Source: Ichthyophis bannanicus (taxonomy: Eukaryota; Chordata; Amphibia; Gymnophiona; Ichthyophiidae). From it: a stretch of DNA of 64,000 bases. The notes under the pieces are model-generated. The model ran no database searches, had not been told where the DNA came from, and was given only the letters and a program-made list of their open reading frames with translations. Position numbers and translations under genes: made by a program. Positions 1 through 12,176 of the stretch are shown piece after piece (within the stretch, counting starts at the first letter, position 1; the number at the start of each line of letters is the position of its first letter). The DNA is taken from assembly GCA_033557465.1 (NCBI GenBank), contig CM066032.1, positions 446,646,270 to 446,710,269 of the forward strand. Direction: 5' to 3'.

Positions 1-139
1 ATGCTGCAATTGAAGTGACAGCATGCAAGCACTTAACAATCATTGTCTTCTTGCCATGTAGGCTATGATGTCCCCCTGAAGCATCACATCTGTGTGGCGT
101 CGACACGCATTTCAACCATCCTCTCATTCTCAGGTGCAT

Positions 140-2690
140 CTCTTAGAAGCACAAGCCTCCTGCAATGAAGTGTTACACCAATGGTCAAAGAAGCCAGTGC
201 TCTATTACAAATTCCAACTATTTCAATATGGGATAAGACTGGGAGGCTTCTCGCATGATGTCTCAGGGGTGAGGGACGCTCTCGAATTATACTAGAATTG
301 CTGGATCGAGAGGATCACCTCTGCAAGGACCCTCAGGGGGTTTCGCAGCTCTTTCAGGCATTCTATCAGACACTATATGCTAGGGAACAGGTCTCCCCCC
401 ATTGGATTGGTGCCTACCTGAAAGACCTCACCATACCCCAGCTTACGGCTCAGCAAGCGTCTCTTTTGGGAACTTGGATAACAGCAAACAAAGTTCTGCT
501 TGGGATCCAAAGGGCTCAGTGTCATAAGACTCCCAGCCCAAATGGGTTCAATGAGGATTTCTACAACATACCAGACTTGGTAGCAGCCCCATTGGTAGAC
601 ATGTATCAAGCTCGAATGGAGAGGGGGCACTTTTCCTAGGGTGAAAACGAGGCATACATCACACTAATCCCCAAGCCAGGGAAGGACCCACTGCAGGCTA
701 GCTTTTACCGCCCGATTTCCTTACTTAATTTCGATCTGAAGCTCTTCTCTAAGATCTTAGCTGACAGACTGGCCCCCTATCCCACTCCTCCCCTAATTCA
801 AGCTTCAGAGGTGGGTTTTGCCCAGGGGAGATATGCTGTGAGTAACATAAGGCAGATCATTGCATCTTTAGAGTGGGTCCACGAGAAACAGATACCATTG
901 CTATTGATTAGCTTTGATGCTGAAAAGGCATTTGATAGGTGATTGGGACTACTTTTTCCAACTTTGTCATATTACAGTCTTGGTGTTATGTTTATTCAGA
1001 TGGTTCAGACGCTATACGCAGGCCCTACAGCTGTGGTTTTGGCAAATGGCCTTCTTTCGGAGGGCTTTCAACTGGAGCATGGCATGCAATAGAACTGCCC
1101 CCTCTCCCTACTCTTAATTGTCCTACCTTTAGACCCACTTCTGCGTCAGATAGAGGAGTGTCGAGAGGTGCAAGGAATCCGAATAGAGTGATCGGAGTTC
1201 AAATTGTCTGCCTTTGCAGGCAATTTACTGGTCCATATTACTGACCCTCTGTTGTCCTTAACACGTCTACTCTCAGAATTTGCCTCTTTTGGATGGATCG
1301 CCAGGCTCCAGTTGAACCCAGACAAATCAGAGGTGATAGACGTTCTTGGAAGACTGCAACCACTATGGGGACGAACCTTCCCACTGCGTTGGGCAGAGCG
1401 TTACTTTCATTACTTGGGGATCCAGTTGCCTGGTGACCCCAAATAACTCTATAGCTTCAATCTCAACACTATTTTGGGGTTTTTATGGAACAAGATGTGA
1501 GACTGGATGCCGTTGCCCCTGTCCCTGATAGGCAGGATAGCGGCTTTCAGGATGACCCTATTTCCTAAATTATTATATATGCTGCAGACACTGCCGCTCC
1601 ATTTGTTGTGGAAGGATGTGCCCGCAATTGAATGTGAGCTCCATAAATTTTTATGGCCAAAAAAATTTGGATGGGTGCCTTTCACTAAAATGCATGGACC
1701 CTGGCACTGTAGAGGAGTAGGTGTGCCTGATATCAACAGATAATTATTGGCCTGTCAACTGTGGCATCTGAGGGATTGGGTGGGTTGCACAGAGGAAGAT
1801 TTTGCCTCCCCATATAGCTTGATGGTGGCTCTTCATTTGGATGCCTCCCTGCTACCAACAAGAATCAAAAATAGCCTGTTGGTGAGACAGCTGTTGGGAG
1901 CGTGGTGAAGTTTGTGGTCTTATTTCCATACCCCACCTGAGGCATCAAGTTTTTTTGGGAATGGGAGGCCCAAGGGCTGAGTCAACTAGGACATGTGGTA
2001 GACTTGGAAGGCCAAGTAAAATCATTGGCGACACTATGCACGGAGTTTGAGCTGAAGAAAACCCAGATTTTTGCATATATTCAGGTCTGCCATTATATTC
2101 ACTCTCAGCGCGCACCCTGCAGTTCTTCGAGATTGGATACACACTCTCCTTTCCCTTTGCACAATTCTCCCACAAAATGGAACAGTAGTACCACGCCTCA
2201 GACTTTTCCACTGAGGAAGGTCGATGGGCAGAGGAGCTGGGTCTCCTGATCACTCCCAAGAAAATAATGGGTACTATTAAAAGCATCCCGAGATTGGTGA
2301 GCTCTGCTCACTTTCAAGAACTCCAGTTCCAGGCAGTGTGTTGGTCACAGTTTCCCCAGCCTGCGCCCAGAGAAGTAGGGTGGCCCCTGGAGGGGATTGC
2401 CCCTGGTGTGGGACCTCAGCAGCTGACTTAGGACACATGTGCTGGAGGTATGAAAGGGTACAGCGGTACTGATGTAGGATATAGAAATACTTGGGTTCCT
2501 TAGTGAAGCAAGTATTGGAACGATCGGGATTTTTGGTAATATTCAATCATCTCTCTCTGACTCACCTCAAGGGATAGTGGGTACATTTGTTGATTCGTAA
2601 AGCCTGTGTGGTGGACAAACAGCTGATTCTATGGCATTGGCAAAACAAAACACCCCTTCTTACTGGGAGTGGCAGAACTGCTTCCATCAG
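140..2690 (+). pseudogene. L1 ORF2 reverse transcriptase relic
   Basis: This is the decayed ORF2 of the L1 copy. Readable parts are 298-639 (linker and RT start, PSPNGFNEDFY), about 640-940 in another frame (YRPISLLNF, then SFDAEKAFDR) and 1204-1446. The catalytic F/YADD box appears near 1210-1225 as FAGNLLV, so both catalytic aspartates are lost. Near 2390-2440 a CPWCGTSAADLGHMCW stretch matches the cysteine/histidine motif at the C terminus of L1 ORF2. ORF2 normally supplies endonuclease and RT for target-primed insertion; this copy cannot. RT family assignment is firm, and the subfamily (Tx1-like or other) is not resolved. Confidence 0.8.
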
Positions 2691-2935
2691 TTAATGCTAA
2701 TGGAGCGGCTAGAGGCTAAGGGATTCCCAAGCGGCAGACAAGCTTTCTTGCGATATGGGGAGTGTACATAGATACTTTGGCGCTCCTAACTTGCAATGAG
2801 CTATACTCCTTTTAGGTATTCAAGAGGGAAGTAGCTTCCTAGTGTAAATGTTGAGGCACAGGGAACTGGTCCCAGATAGTTAGGTCGAGAGTGTGTATGA
2901 TCGAAGGTATGGCAGAGTTGTTAAAGTTTGGGTTG

Positions 2936-2999
2936 GGGAGAGATGGGGAGGGGGAGGGGGAGGGGGAGGTGGGTGGGAAGCAAAAAAGGGAGGGGGAAA
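2936..2999 (+). repeat. G-rich polypurine tract in L1 3' UTR
   Basis: Runs of four to five G separated by single A form an almost pure purine strand between the L1 coding relic and its poly(A). Tracts of this kind, able to form G-quadruplexes, are a known feature of L1 3' UTRs. An apparent Ser-Pro-rich ORF on the other strand here is only a by-product of the repeat. Confidence 0.75.
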
Positions 3000-3106
3000 T
3001 GTTCATATAATTATGTCTTTGGTGATGTTTCAGGGTGTTGTGTAAGTGTACCCACAGCACTTTGAGTGTTGACTTACTTGTTTAATAAAAAGGTTTAAAA
3101 AAAAAA

Positions 3107-5215
3107 TCAACAAATCTGCCCTCTCGGGCAAAGATTTTCATTTCAATTGATTGCTGATGTCTGGAAACAATGCTCCCATGAGTCCTCCACCCACACAGCT
3201 GCCAGTAGGGGGAGATGCTGCAATGTCCTTGCCACTAAAAATACAATATTGCAACACCTCTCCCTACCAGGATTAGCACAGAGGGAATGTTGTCTGGAAA
3301 TATCATAGGGGTCGGGGGAGTGTTTTAGAAAAACATTTATTTTTTATAGTCAGGAAATGAGAAGAGCAATTGTTCTACACTATTATTGGCCATTTCTTCT
3401 GAGGAATCTGGGGTACATTGCACCAAAACACATTCTAAATAAAGAATTTGCCAGTAATTTCTGGTTAAGCAATTCTACATTTGAGATCCCTGTGGTATTG
3501 CAGAGGGAGACTGCCTGATGGTTTAGCACAAATGATTTATTGTACCATTCATCTTCTAAGACAAACTCATGTTTATTTCCATATACGATTAGTCTGTTGC
3601 AAGTGTAGGGTGCATGTTTCTATATTATCAATTATTACAATAGCAATATAATTAGCATTGAGGTATAAATCTAAGAGAGCAGGAATAAATGGGCCAAATA
3701 ATGGCTGTGACTGGGATAATTGTTCTTAGTATATGCTCACTTCTGAGGGACTAATGTGTATATTAGTAAATTTCAGATGCATTTCAGCATGTGGTTTTCC
3801 TTTTAAGAGAATTCATTGACGGTTAACACAATGGGAATCCAATTGGTTGATATGTTCTAAATTTGACTGTCGTGTACAGTGCCAGCTCAATAATGCCTGT
3901 GCCATGTCCTTTTTAATTGGCTGCCATGATTCCGTCAGATCAGTTTATTTTATACATAAGCAATTACACAGGACAGGAGGTTCACTAAGCTAAATCTTTG
4001 CAGGTCTTGGCTCTGACTCTTTAGGATCAGTGGAATGTGATAAATGTGTTTAATTCATACCGTGGAATAATTTATTTCACTGAGGAAAATGCTGTGGTAG
4101 AGATTAGTGCCGCTCAGAACAGGTATACAAATGGGTTTATTGTGCAGTCCAGGGAGATAGTGCATTAGCCAGACCATTTGTGCAACCAAAGTACTGCTTG
4201 ATTTCTCTTTGCCGATATTATATGGTGACAAGTAATTAAGAAACAATGATAGTCAAATCACACTTGCCTACTGTAATGTTAGAGCAACTAGAGAAAGAGG
4301 CATAAACCTTTTTGAGCAGAAAGTCCGATACCAAGGTTTAGTATCCAATACCTAGACTAGGATGGATGTAGAACATCACCCTCTTATTTACAGGGAAGTC
4401 TTTTATGTATCAGGAAGGAAACATTTTTTTTCTTTTGCTGAAATTCTTGAAAGGTTACAACGGTGGTTGCAAGTAAGCAACTCTCAATTGTTCCTTTGTG
4501 GTTATGCTAGAAACCATCAATTGAATTTCAACAAAGATGCCAGAGCAAAAATGAAATGGAGATGTGATCCCAAGGGAAAACATACCATTAGTATGAAGTA
4601 TTTGAACTGGAAACCTTGCGAGTTTGGGCCATTAAAGTTGCCTGATTTGACAGTCGTGTTTAGCAGAAATTTTCTGCGCCCCCTCCCCCCCCATCTCCCC
4701 CAAAAAACCTGCTTAACGATTGTCTTTCTGGTTCATAAGTACAACAAATAGAAGTCTCTAAGTTCAAGCTTCTGTTCTAGTTGATCAAGTTTGTTTCATT
4801 GCAGTAGGTTAATTCATTCAGTATACCCTTTATAAATCTGTGTGGTTTTATTTCCTCAACACTGGTAGATAAATGGATAAAAAAAAAATGAACAAAGCCA
4901 CGAGGAAGCGAAAGAAAATAAGAAGGCAGTGCAAATGTTCCTGCTGAAAAGCTTTTCAGAGGGGTCATAAAACATATCTTTTCTTTCAAATGTTTCTCAG
5001 ATATCCCAGCACACCCACTCCAGCTCCTAAAAACTGCACCCTTCCATGTGCCCACTTTGGTCACCATCCATTTAGTTTGCCATTTTCTACTTTTATTCCT
5101 AGATGCCATATATATTTTTTCACAGGAAGTCTTTAGACTCATTTTCTTCCCCTTTTTGTTACAGTATTATTTTCCACTGCTATACTTGATTTTATTCCTC
5201 TATATCTCCTTATCT
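3107..5215. other. No gene seen; AT-rich non-coding stretch
   Basis: No conserved protein, repeat end or RNA gene was recognised. The longest open frame (4362-4751, +) ends in a C-rich, A-rich low-complexity stretch and has no motif I can name, so I do not call it a gene. Confidence 0.5.
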
Positions 5216-5400
5216 GTTGTTTGCTCTGATCTCCTTTGTGTTTCCTTACCATTCCCCCAGCTTTATCCCATGTCTACAGCTACTGTGCTGTCTGTCTTGA
5301 CTAGATTGTAAGCTCTGATGAGCAGGGACTCTCTTACATGTGTCTGTGCAGTGCTGCGTACATCTTGTAGCGCTATACGAATGTTCAGTAGTAGTAGTTG
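5216..5400 (+). mobile_element. L2 3' end (5'-truncated)
   Basis: The block with TTGACTAGATTGTAAGCTC, a CAGGGACT...CTTACATGTGTCTGTGCAG core and a GTAGTAGTAG tail recurs at 25452-25642 and 38690-39140, and on the other strand at 9619, 46677 and 51541. At 9619 and 46677 it is the terminal part of an RT-bearing L2, which identifies it. Only the untranslated tail remains. Confidence 0.8.
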
Positions 5401-7160
5401 CTCTCTTTCTTCTCCTTGATGTTTTTTAATTACTCATTTCTTTTCATTGTTTTCATGTCTTATTACCATTATGCTTACTTTTCCCTAATATTTCTCCTTG
5501 TTTTTCCTTCATTTTCTTAACTTGTTTATTTTTTTATGTTTTGCCTCCTAATTCATTCTTATTTTCCATATGCATTTCACCCTGCTGTTTCAGTAACCAG
5601 TTCCCTTCTCGTGTTTGTCTTTGTTACTTTTGGGTTCGTTTTTACATTTGTTGACTGCATGAATAAATACTCAGCGCCTGACAACAGCTCCAGTTACTTT
5701 TCAGAAAGGATTCATGAGGCTATCTGTGGAGTTTTGCTCTTCATTGTCTAGGCAGCCTTCCGTATCTGTTTGATGGTGTTTCTGTTCTTCAATTCAGAAA
5801 GAACTTTACATGATGAAATATCCTGCAAGAAGGAGTAAATCAGCATCAACGAATGTGACAGCAGTAAGTAAGGATCAGCAACATGCCTCTTTGTTCTGAT
5901 TTTGTCAGTTACTAGGCATTTAAAAGCACACAGTCTTACCTAGTTTCTTCACTTTAATGCACCAGTGTTAGTGAAAGTGTCTGGAATAATTTGCTTGGTT
6001 GTTAAACCTACAACTTCTCAGAAAACCCCTTTTATCATTTTCTTTTTTAATTGAACCACTTCTACCATGAGTCAAAGTAAATGGGAGCATTGCTATCGTG
6101 ACCCTTGTCAGTCCACCTTGCTGGCAGTTTCTTATCACAGTGCAGGGCCCGAATACAAAGGCAGATGTTAGAAAACTTTATGGCACAGTTTTCAAGATTC
6201 TGTGGAGTGTTTACAGACATTCGCATATACGGTTGTGTGCACATGTTTAGGGCGCCTCTGGTCTGTGTTTCAATAAACCCATAATGGGGTCTTTTACTAG
6301 CAGTTAGTATACTTAAATGCAATTAACATTAATTGTTTACCACGGGATCATTTTATACTAATGCTAGTAATTGAACACCTGATTCCCTGTGTAGAGAGAA
6401 TTTTACCATTTGAATAGGTTTTCCCTCATTGCAGTCTTTTTAAAAATCTAGGAAAATCAGTAGATATTCTTGAAATAATAAATTTACCAGTTTCATTTAT
6501 CTCCACAAGCAGCTTCATCCATTGATGGATCCCAGCTCACTTTTGGCCAGAGCCAGCTCAAATTTGGTGAATACAATCTTTTTCTTATTACCAGTTTTGT
6601 TGTGTCACTTTAATTTAGTAATACTTCAGGGAGCAGTGATTTGAAAATATATGAGAAAAATCAGAAAGGAAGACTTTATAGATTCAAGGAGTGGTTCATT
6701 TGCTGTCTTACTGCGAAATCAGAAAAAAAGGATGAAAAAATCATCTTGGAGGCCAAAGCTTACATTCTTTATGCTGTGAGTACTTTGCTGTGCTAGTGAC
6801 CACCTTCCAGAGTACCCAGTGAAATATATATTGACTTTCTTTCTTTTCTGATTGATCCTGCTATGCACCTTCTTGATATTTTATATAAATGATTTTAATT
6901 ACATTTAATTTTCAACTTGGCTACCATATCATTCTCAGAAAACCAGGTTCTAAGTAGGCTTTAAAATCCAACCCCCTTACATCATGAACAGCAAACAGTA
7001 AAAACAAGAGGCATACAAATTTTCTAATGAACATTGCACCAAAAATCTCATAACAAGCATAATCTTTCTTTACAGTAGTATATAATAAACAAATAGCAAT
7101 ATATTGAAAAGCTCTAATTAGTAAAAGTGCTGCTTATTTTTTCTTTCCCCCTTTTCAAAT
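5401..7160. other. No gene seen
   Basis: AT-rich sequence with only short open frames and no recognisable family motif. I see no repeat end or RNA gene here. Confidence 0.5.
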
Positions 7161-7169
7161 AATGTAGCC

Positions 7170-7390
7170 AGTTATTTATTTATTTATTTATTTAACATGT
7201 TTTGTATCCCGCCTTTTCCTTCAATCAAAGCGGTTAATACAGCACAAAGTTAAACAAAGGTGAGGGAAACATACATTGCATTATCATTACATCACAACAA
7301 AACACTAGGAGTACAAACAGGGAACACAGTACATAACTTACATTACATTACCTTACATTAACTACAAACAGCATATCGCTGAACAGAATG
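7170..7390 (-). mobile_element. 3' end of a LINE with (ATTT)n tail
   Basis: On the minus strand a sequence ending in a GCGGGATAC...AAC block is followed by an ATTT microsatellite (7173-7194). The same style of 3' end (GCGGTATAGAA then AAATAAAT) ends the RT-bearing LINE at 11457, so this is a 5'-truncated copy of that family or a relative. No coding part remains. Confidence 0.6.
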
Positions 7391-7906
7391 AGCATATAGC
7401 AGCAGATAGTGGGTCTCGCACGGTCCACCGCCTAAGGGCCACGCCAAAGGGCCCTCTTGCGAGGCCCTCAGGCGCGGGCCCGCAAGGCACGGGCGCGCCA
7501 TTGCTGAAGGGATTTTAAATGATTTGAAAAGTGCTCAGATTGGCTGCAGTTTTCTCTCACACACAGTTCCCAACTAAGTTGTGATAAGCAGGAATGTCTA
7601 GAAACTTTATAAAATTGTTGGGTTTAAAAAAAAGCAACAGAAAGATTAAAAATACGACAGCTGATGAACACTGGTATGAACCTACAGAAAAGAGAAGACC
7701 CCTGATTGTTTAGCTCATGAATGATTGATTGCTGGGAGCTCATCAGCTATCAACTAGCTTTCTCTCAGTACTGGTCAAGGAAGTGATCAGGAACACCAGG
7801 GGTGAGGATGGCAAAGGAGAGAACTCTAGCATGTGTAGCTGACGGATATATCAGGGCAAAATTGTACACATTGGCTGGGGAGGGAGCAACAGGGAGGCAA
7901 AACTTA

Positions 7907-8104
7907 GGGGCATGTTTACTAAAGAACGCTATTTACGCCGCGTCCCGTTATCGTGCGGTAAGGTACATTACCGCGCAATAATGGCGCTTTAACGCGCGAT
8001 AAGGTGCCTTATCGTGTGTTAAAGCGCCATTATCGCGCGGTAATGTACCTTACCGCGTGATAACGGGACGCGGCGCAAATAGCGTTCTTTAGTAAACATG
8101 CCCC
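7907..8104. mobile_element. Palindromic PIF/Harbinger-like MITE
   Basis: A 198-bp element that folds back on itself over nearly its whole length. The ends are GGGGCATGTTTACTAAAG and its reverse complement, flanked by TTA at 7904-7906 and 8105-8107. A 3-bp TTA duplication with G-rich termini is the pattern of PIF/Harbinger elements. The arms carry many CpG, for example GCGCGATAAGG and TACCGCGTGATAACGGG, against an AT-rich background. It has no coding capacity. The superfamily call is inference from the TSD and ends. Confidence 0.75.
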
Positions 8105-8520
8105 TTAGTTTTGTTTTTGTCTTAAAATAGCAGCAGTAGACTTTTTTGATCATTTTGTACATGTACTGTATATATGTATGCCTGATGCACTAAATTGTTT
8201 AGTTGATTTGTTTAATTGGTTGTCCTTGTAATTTATTGTATTTTGCAGTTGTCTACTATGCTGTTTCCCGCTCTGAAATACTATGAGATGGATGAGCCAT
8301 ACAATTTGTCTCAGACAAGCAAATAAAATAAATGAATATTCATAAAGAAAAGGTTAAAGAAGCAGTTATGGGACCGAGTGTGCAAAAAAGCAATGCTATG
8401 GCAGGGATGGATGCCCGAGTGGATGAAAAAGAGAACCTTAATCATCCCACAATGCGGAAAGTATACTGGAGAGAGAAGCCACAGAGAATGCTGGCTGTAG
8501 TGCCTGGAAAGCCTCACCAA

Positions 8521-8664
8521 GGGTGCTTTCACTAAAGGTTTTAACACGCTTTAATGACATTAAAGTGCGTTAAGTGCCTACAGCCCTTTTATTTCTATGA
8601 GCACAATGGCATTTAACATGCGTTAACTTCAGTAATGCACATTAACCTTTAGTAAAAGGGTCCC
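8521..8664. mobile_element. Small inverted-repeat element (Harbinger-like MITE)
   Basis: The ends pair imperfectly: left GGGTGCTTTCACTAAAGGTT, and the right end read on the minus strand is GGGACCCTTTTACTAAAGGTT. A likely 3-bp duplication is CAA (8518-8520) against TAA (8665-8667), so one base has diverged. The internal sequence repeats GCGTTAA-type words. No protein is encoded. It shares the TTTACTAAAG core with the palindrome at 7907. Confidence 0.6.
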
Positions 8665-8766
8665 TAAGGCTGGCAGTGTACAATACTACAAAGTTTCATT
8701 TTGAGAATTCAGAGTGCTGGACAATTCCTTGTCATCAATGAAAAAGTAAAGCAGCAAAGGTTTGGG

Positions 8767-8909
8767 CTAGATTTACAAAAAGGTACTCCTTTATTAACAG
8801 ACATTATTACCCCAGTTCCTATGTTATGCATCCAGATCTATTTGCTAATAATGCCCATTAATGGCATTCGTACGCGCTAACACAATAGTCTACTTTAATA
8901 AATCTAGAC
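8767..8909. mobile_element. Possible small inverted-repeat element
   Basis: CTAGATTTACAAAAAG on the left pairs with CTTTAATAAATCTAG on the right, with mismatches, around an interior containing GCCCATTAATGGC. It resembles the neighbouring MITEs in size and word content. No clean target duplication was found. Confidence 0.4.
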
Positions 8910-9618
8910 ATCCTAAAAGTTGGCATTTTCTTTTTCCAGTTGCTTTGATTACTCTTTTTAAAGATTGAGGACAAAATAGCTTTCTCTCTTCAATAGTGAA
9001 TAAATGAGAAATGCTGCACGTCCTCTGTCAGTTAATCTTATATTGCACTTTGTTCAGTATGTATTTACCTACTTGCAATTCTGGCTCAAAAAAATTAGAA
9101 AGAAATAGGCTTCCAGATAGATTTTTTCTGTGTCTATTTATCACTCCTTCCCCAGAAAAAAAGATGGCTCAAAGCAACTTACCACAAAGTTATAAAACCA
9201 ATGCAAAAAGTACAGTAAATAATAGTAATTATAGTATTTGCAAAAACATTCAATAACAAAAATTAATTTATAATCAGAATAACTAAAAAATAATTTATAT
9301 ATGAACACAATAAACACGCCCCATACCAAACTGACCTCTTCTTGTAAATCTGAAGAAAATATCACGTTTTCAGGCCTTCTAGGGCCACATGAAAAGGAAC
9401 ACAAATAGATGTCGGAAATTGATAGAGACTTCACCTATTTAGAACAGTGGCATTTTCATTTTCATATTTTCAATTGCATTTTTGTTGCAGCCTTTGGCAA
9501 ACAATGGACATTTCCTCATTGTCGCTGTAATTTTAAAATGCATTTTCCCTGCATACTGCATGCTTTACAAGTAGAAATGGCTATTATAAGATTATACTAG
9601 TTAAAAGAAGGTACACTA
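8910..9618. other. No gene seen
   Basis: AT-rich. Short open frames on both strands overlap each other and show no motif. Confidence 0.5.
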
Positions 9619-9918
9619 CTTCTACTACTACTATTTAGCACTTCTAGAGCGCCATGCATGCAGCGCTGCACAGCTAACCTACAAGAGGTAGTCAACATAC
9701 AAGAGACAGTTCCTGCCCGTCAGAGTCATGCTCATCGGAGCTTACAATCTAGTTAGAATAGTACATTAGTTAGAACAGTGCAGAGCATTAGTCAGTTCTA
9801 CACAAGGTACGGTGTGGTACAGTTTAGTCTGTAGCTGGTGTGTACAGTTTGGTCTGTACAGTTTGGTCTGTAATTGGTCATAAATGTTGACAGGGGTTAT
9901 GGTGAGATGAGGAAGGAG

Positions 9919-10164
9919 TCAGGATCTGAATACAATGGTGAAGAGGTGGGTCTTCAATCTGGATATGAAGAGGGCCAGGGAGGATGCCTGGCGCACAGAC
10001 GCAGGTAGGCTGTTCCAGGCATAAGGTGCAGCAAGGTGAAAGGAGCGCAGTCGGGAGTTTGCGGTGCGGGTGAAAGGCATTGATAGAATTAATTTGTTAG
10101 CAGAGTGCAAATTTTGAGAGGGGATGTAGGGAGAGATAAGAGGTAAGATGTATTGAGGGGCCAT
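9919..10164 (-). pseudogene. L2 ORF2 C-terminal segment
   Basis: The 81-residue frame contains FHLAAPYAWNSLPASVRQ followed by a SRLKTHLF-type end. This is the conserved C-terminal block of L2 and related ORF2 proteins. It sits directly downstream of the RT part, separated by frame breaks. Confidence 0.8.
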
Positions 10165-10654
10165 AGAGTGAATGCATTTATAGGTCAGCAGGAGAAGCTT
10201 GAATAGGATGCGGAACTGGACAGGGAGTCAGTGAAGTGACTTGAGAAGAGGAGTAATATGGGCATGGTGAGGCTGGCAGAAGATTAGTCGAGCAGCGTGA
10301 TTTTGTATAGATTGAAGGGGAAGGAAGTGGCTCACGGGAAGACCAGCAAGGAGTAGGTTGCAGTAATCGAGGCGAGTAGAGATTAAGGAGTGGATAAGCG
10401 TTTTGGTAGTGTGTTCAGAGAGGAAGGGGCGGATTTTGCTGATGTTGTAGAGAAAGAAGCGTCAGGTCTTAGCTACAAGCTGGATATGAGCAGAGAAGGA
10501 GAGAAAGTTGTCAAAGACAACCCCTAGATTGTGGGCCGAGGGAACAGGAAGGATAGTAGATCCATCCACATGGATTGAGAGAGGGGGAAGTGGGGGGGGG
10601 GGCGGAGTTAGGTGGAAAGACAAGGAGTTCAGTCTTGGCCATGTTCAATTTCAA

Positions 10655-11116
10655 TCATCGATGAGACATCCAGGCAGCGATGTCTGAAAGACAGGCAGAG
10701 ATCTTGGACTGGGTTGCCGGAGAAATATTAGGTGTAGAGAGGTAGATTTGTGAGTCATTGGCATAGAGATGGTACTGAAAGCCATGGGAGGAGATAAGCA
10801 CACCAAGGCCTTGGGTATAGAGAGAGAAGAGGAGGGGGCCCAAGACAGATCCCTGGGGTACACCTACATGGAGCGGGGTAGGGGAGGAGGAGGAGGAGGA
10901 GGAGCCACCACAGCATACGCTGAATGAGCGATGGGAGAGGTAGGAGGAGAACCAGGATAGTACAGAGTCCTTGAAGCCAAGCGAGGAGAGGGTGATGAGG
11001 AGAAGGTCATGGTCAATGGTGTCAAAGACACCAGAAAGGTCAAGAAGGATGAGGATAGAAAAGAGGCCCTTGGATTTAGCCAGGAACAGGTCATTTGTGA
11101 CTTTTGTGAGTACCAT
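10655..11116 (-). pseudogene. L2 reverse transcriptase fragment
   Basis: The 153-residue frame holds RT motif A ([17 protein letters not shown]), the [11 protein letters not shown] block and the catalytic box as YANDSQIY, so the second motif residue (YADD) has become Asn. The FLAKSKG and [11 protein letters not shown] patterns are typical of L2-clade RT. It would copy L2 RNA at nicked target DNA, but is broken here. A Ser/Pro-rich insertion of serine codons around 10880-10905 comes from a GGA microsatellite. Confidence 0.85.
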
Positions 11117-11664
11117 TTCAGTGGAGTGTAGGGGATGGAAGCCGGATTGAAGTGGGTCGAGGAGGGCCTGGGAGGTGAGGAAGTCGAGGCAGCAACGGTG
11201 GACAGCTCATTCTAATAGTTTGGATGTGAAGGGAAGGAAGGAGATGGGTCGCTAGTTAGAAGGGCATGTGGGATCAACTGAAAGACAGCACCTATCTTTT
11301 TTGTGGTCTGTGAATAGGTGTATCTGGGAGCACAGTTTGGGCACAGTAGCACTGTACACGCCTGTTTTATAAAGTACCCATGTACACACATAAGAGCTCT
11401 TTTACTAAAGGGTGCTGTGGTGTTGCACCAACATGCTCATAATGCGCAAATCCATGGCACATTTATTTATTTAGCATTTCTTCTATACCGCGCTATTATC
11501 ATCAGTGCGGTGTACATCAAAATAGAAACGTATGCATTCAGGGTTACTGAAAATGCATTTACAATTGAACAGGGATTAGAACTTGGATAACAAAGTAATT
11601 AATAACAATTATACAACCTAGTATTTACAGTTATGTACATGGTGAGTGTAATTCTCCTGTCGGG

Positions 11665-12142
11665 CTACACCGAGAAGTATCTGGTGAATAAGTGATGTTT
11701 TAGGGCCTTCCTGAGTTGGGTTAAGTCTGTGATAGCTCTGATGTCAGGGGGGAGGGCATTCCAGGCTTTGGGGGCGTAGAAGCAGAAGGCTCTATTAGTT
11801 GTTGCGTTCTTGCATCTTGTTGATTCTTTCGGGATGGACAGTGTGTTTACTGCTACAGATCTTCTACTTCTATTGGGAGGTGAGGTGTGTATCAGTTTGG
11901 TGATGGCTATGGGGGACTGATTGTTTAGGGCTTTGAAGGTCATAATTATATTCTTATATAGTGTTCGTTCTGGCTTGAAGTGGTAACCAGTGTAACTTTT
12001 TCAGGATTGGTGTGATGTGTTCAGTCCTCGATATTCCTTCCAGCACCCTGGCTGCCGTGTTCATTGCCAGTTGGAGAGGGTTTAGGGTTGCTTGTGGGAG
12101 TCCGTATAGGATTGCATTTGCAAAGTCAATGTGTGGCATCAC
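11665..12142 (-). pseudogene. LINE ORF2 C-terminal block
   Basis: Two frames (11954-12142 and 11665-11943) carry the LQLAMNTAARVL, ITPILKKLHWLPL and FCFYAPKAWNALP motifs ending in LKHHLF, the usual end of L2-group ORF2. A single frame break separates the two. Confidence 0.8.
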
Positions 12143-12176
12143 CAGGGCTTGGTAGATTGTTCTAAAATCCGTGTAC

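Larger units (their letters stand above)
80..3106 (+). mobile_element. L1-clade LINE, 5'-truncated and decayed
   Basis: A LINE copy on the + strand. Frame-broken translation shows L1-type ORF2 landmarks in order: a linker with the DPQGVSQLFQAFY pattern, the KPGKDP and YRPISLLN RT block, RT motif A as DAEKAFD, a thumb-like block, and a C-terminal Cys/His knuckle. The 3' UTR has a G-rich polypurine tract (about 2936-2999), an AATAAA at 3084 and a poly(A) run ending at 3106, all expected of L1. The endonuclease is absent, so the copy is 5'-truncated; the exact left edge is uncertain. Many stops and frameshifts show it is long dead. Confidence 0.85.
9619..11315 (-). mobile_element. L2 LINE, 5'-truncated
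   Basis: A minus-strand L2 copy. The 3' end with its CTACTACTACTA tail is at 9619-9640, followed upstream by the shared L2 terminal block, a C-terminal domain and then RT. The left part of ORF2, including the endonuclease, is missing; similarity fades near 11315. Sequence quality is fairly good, with long open segments, suggesting only moderate age. Confidence 0.85.

Noticed and set aside
2839..3060. Ser/Pro-rich minus-strand ORF
   Set aside because: It is the complement of the L1 polypurine tract.
4362..4751. 129-residue plus-strand ORF as a host exon
   Set aside because: No motif, ends in C- and A-rich low-complexity sequence, and no splice signals or related frame nearby.
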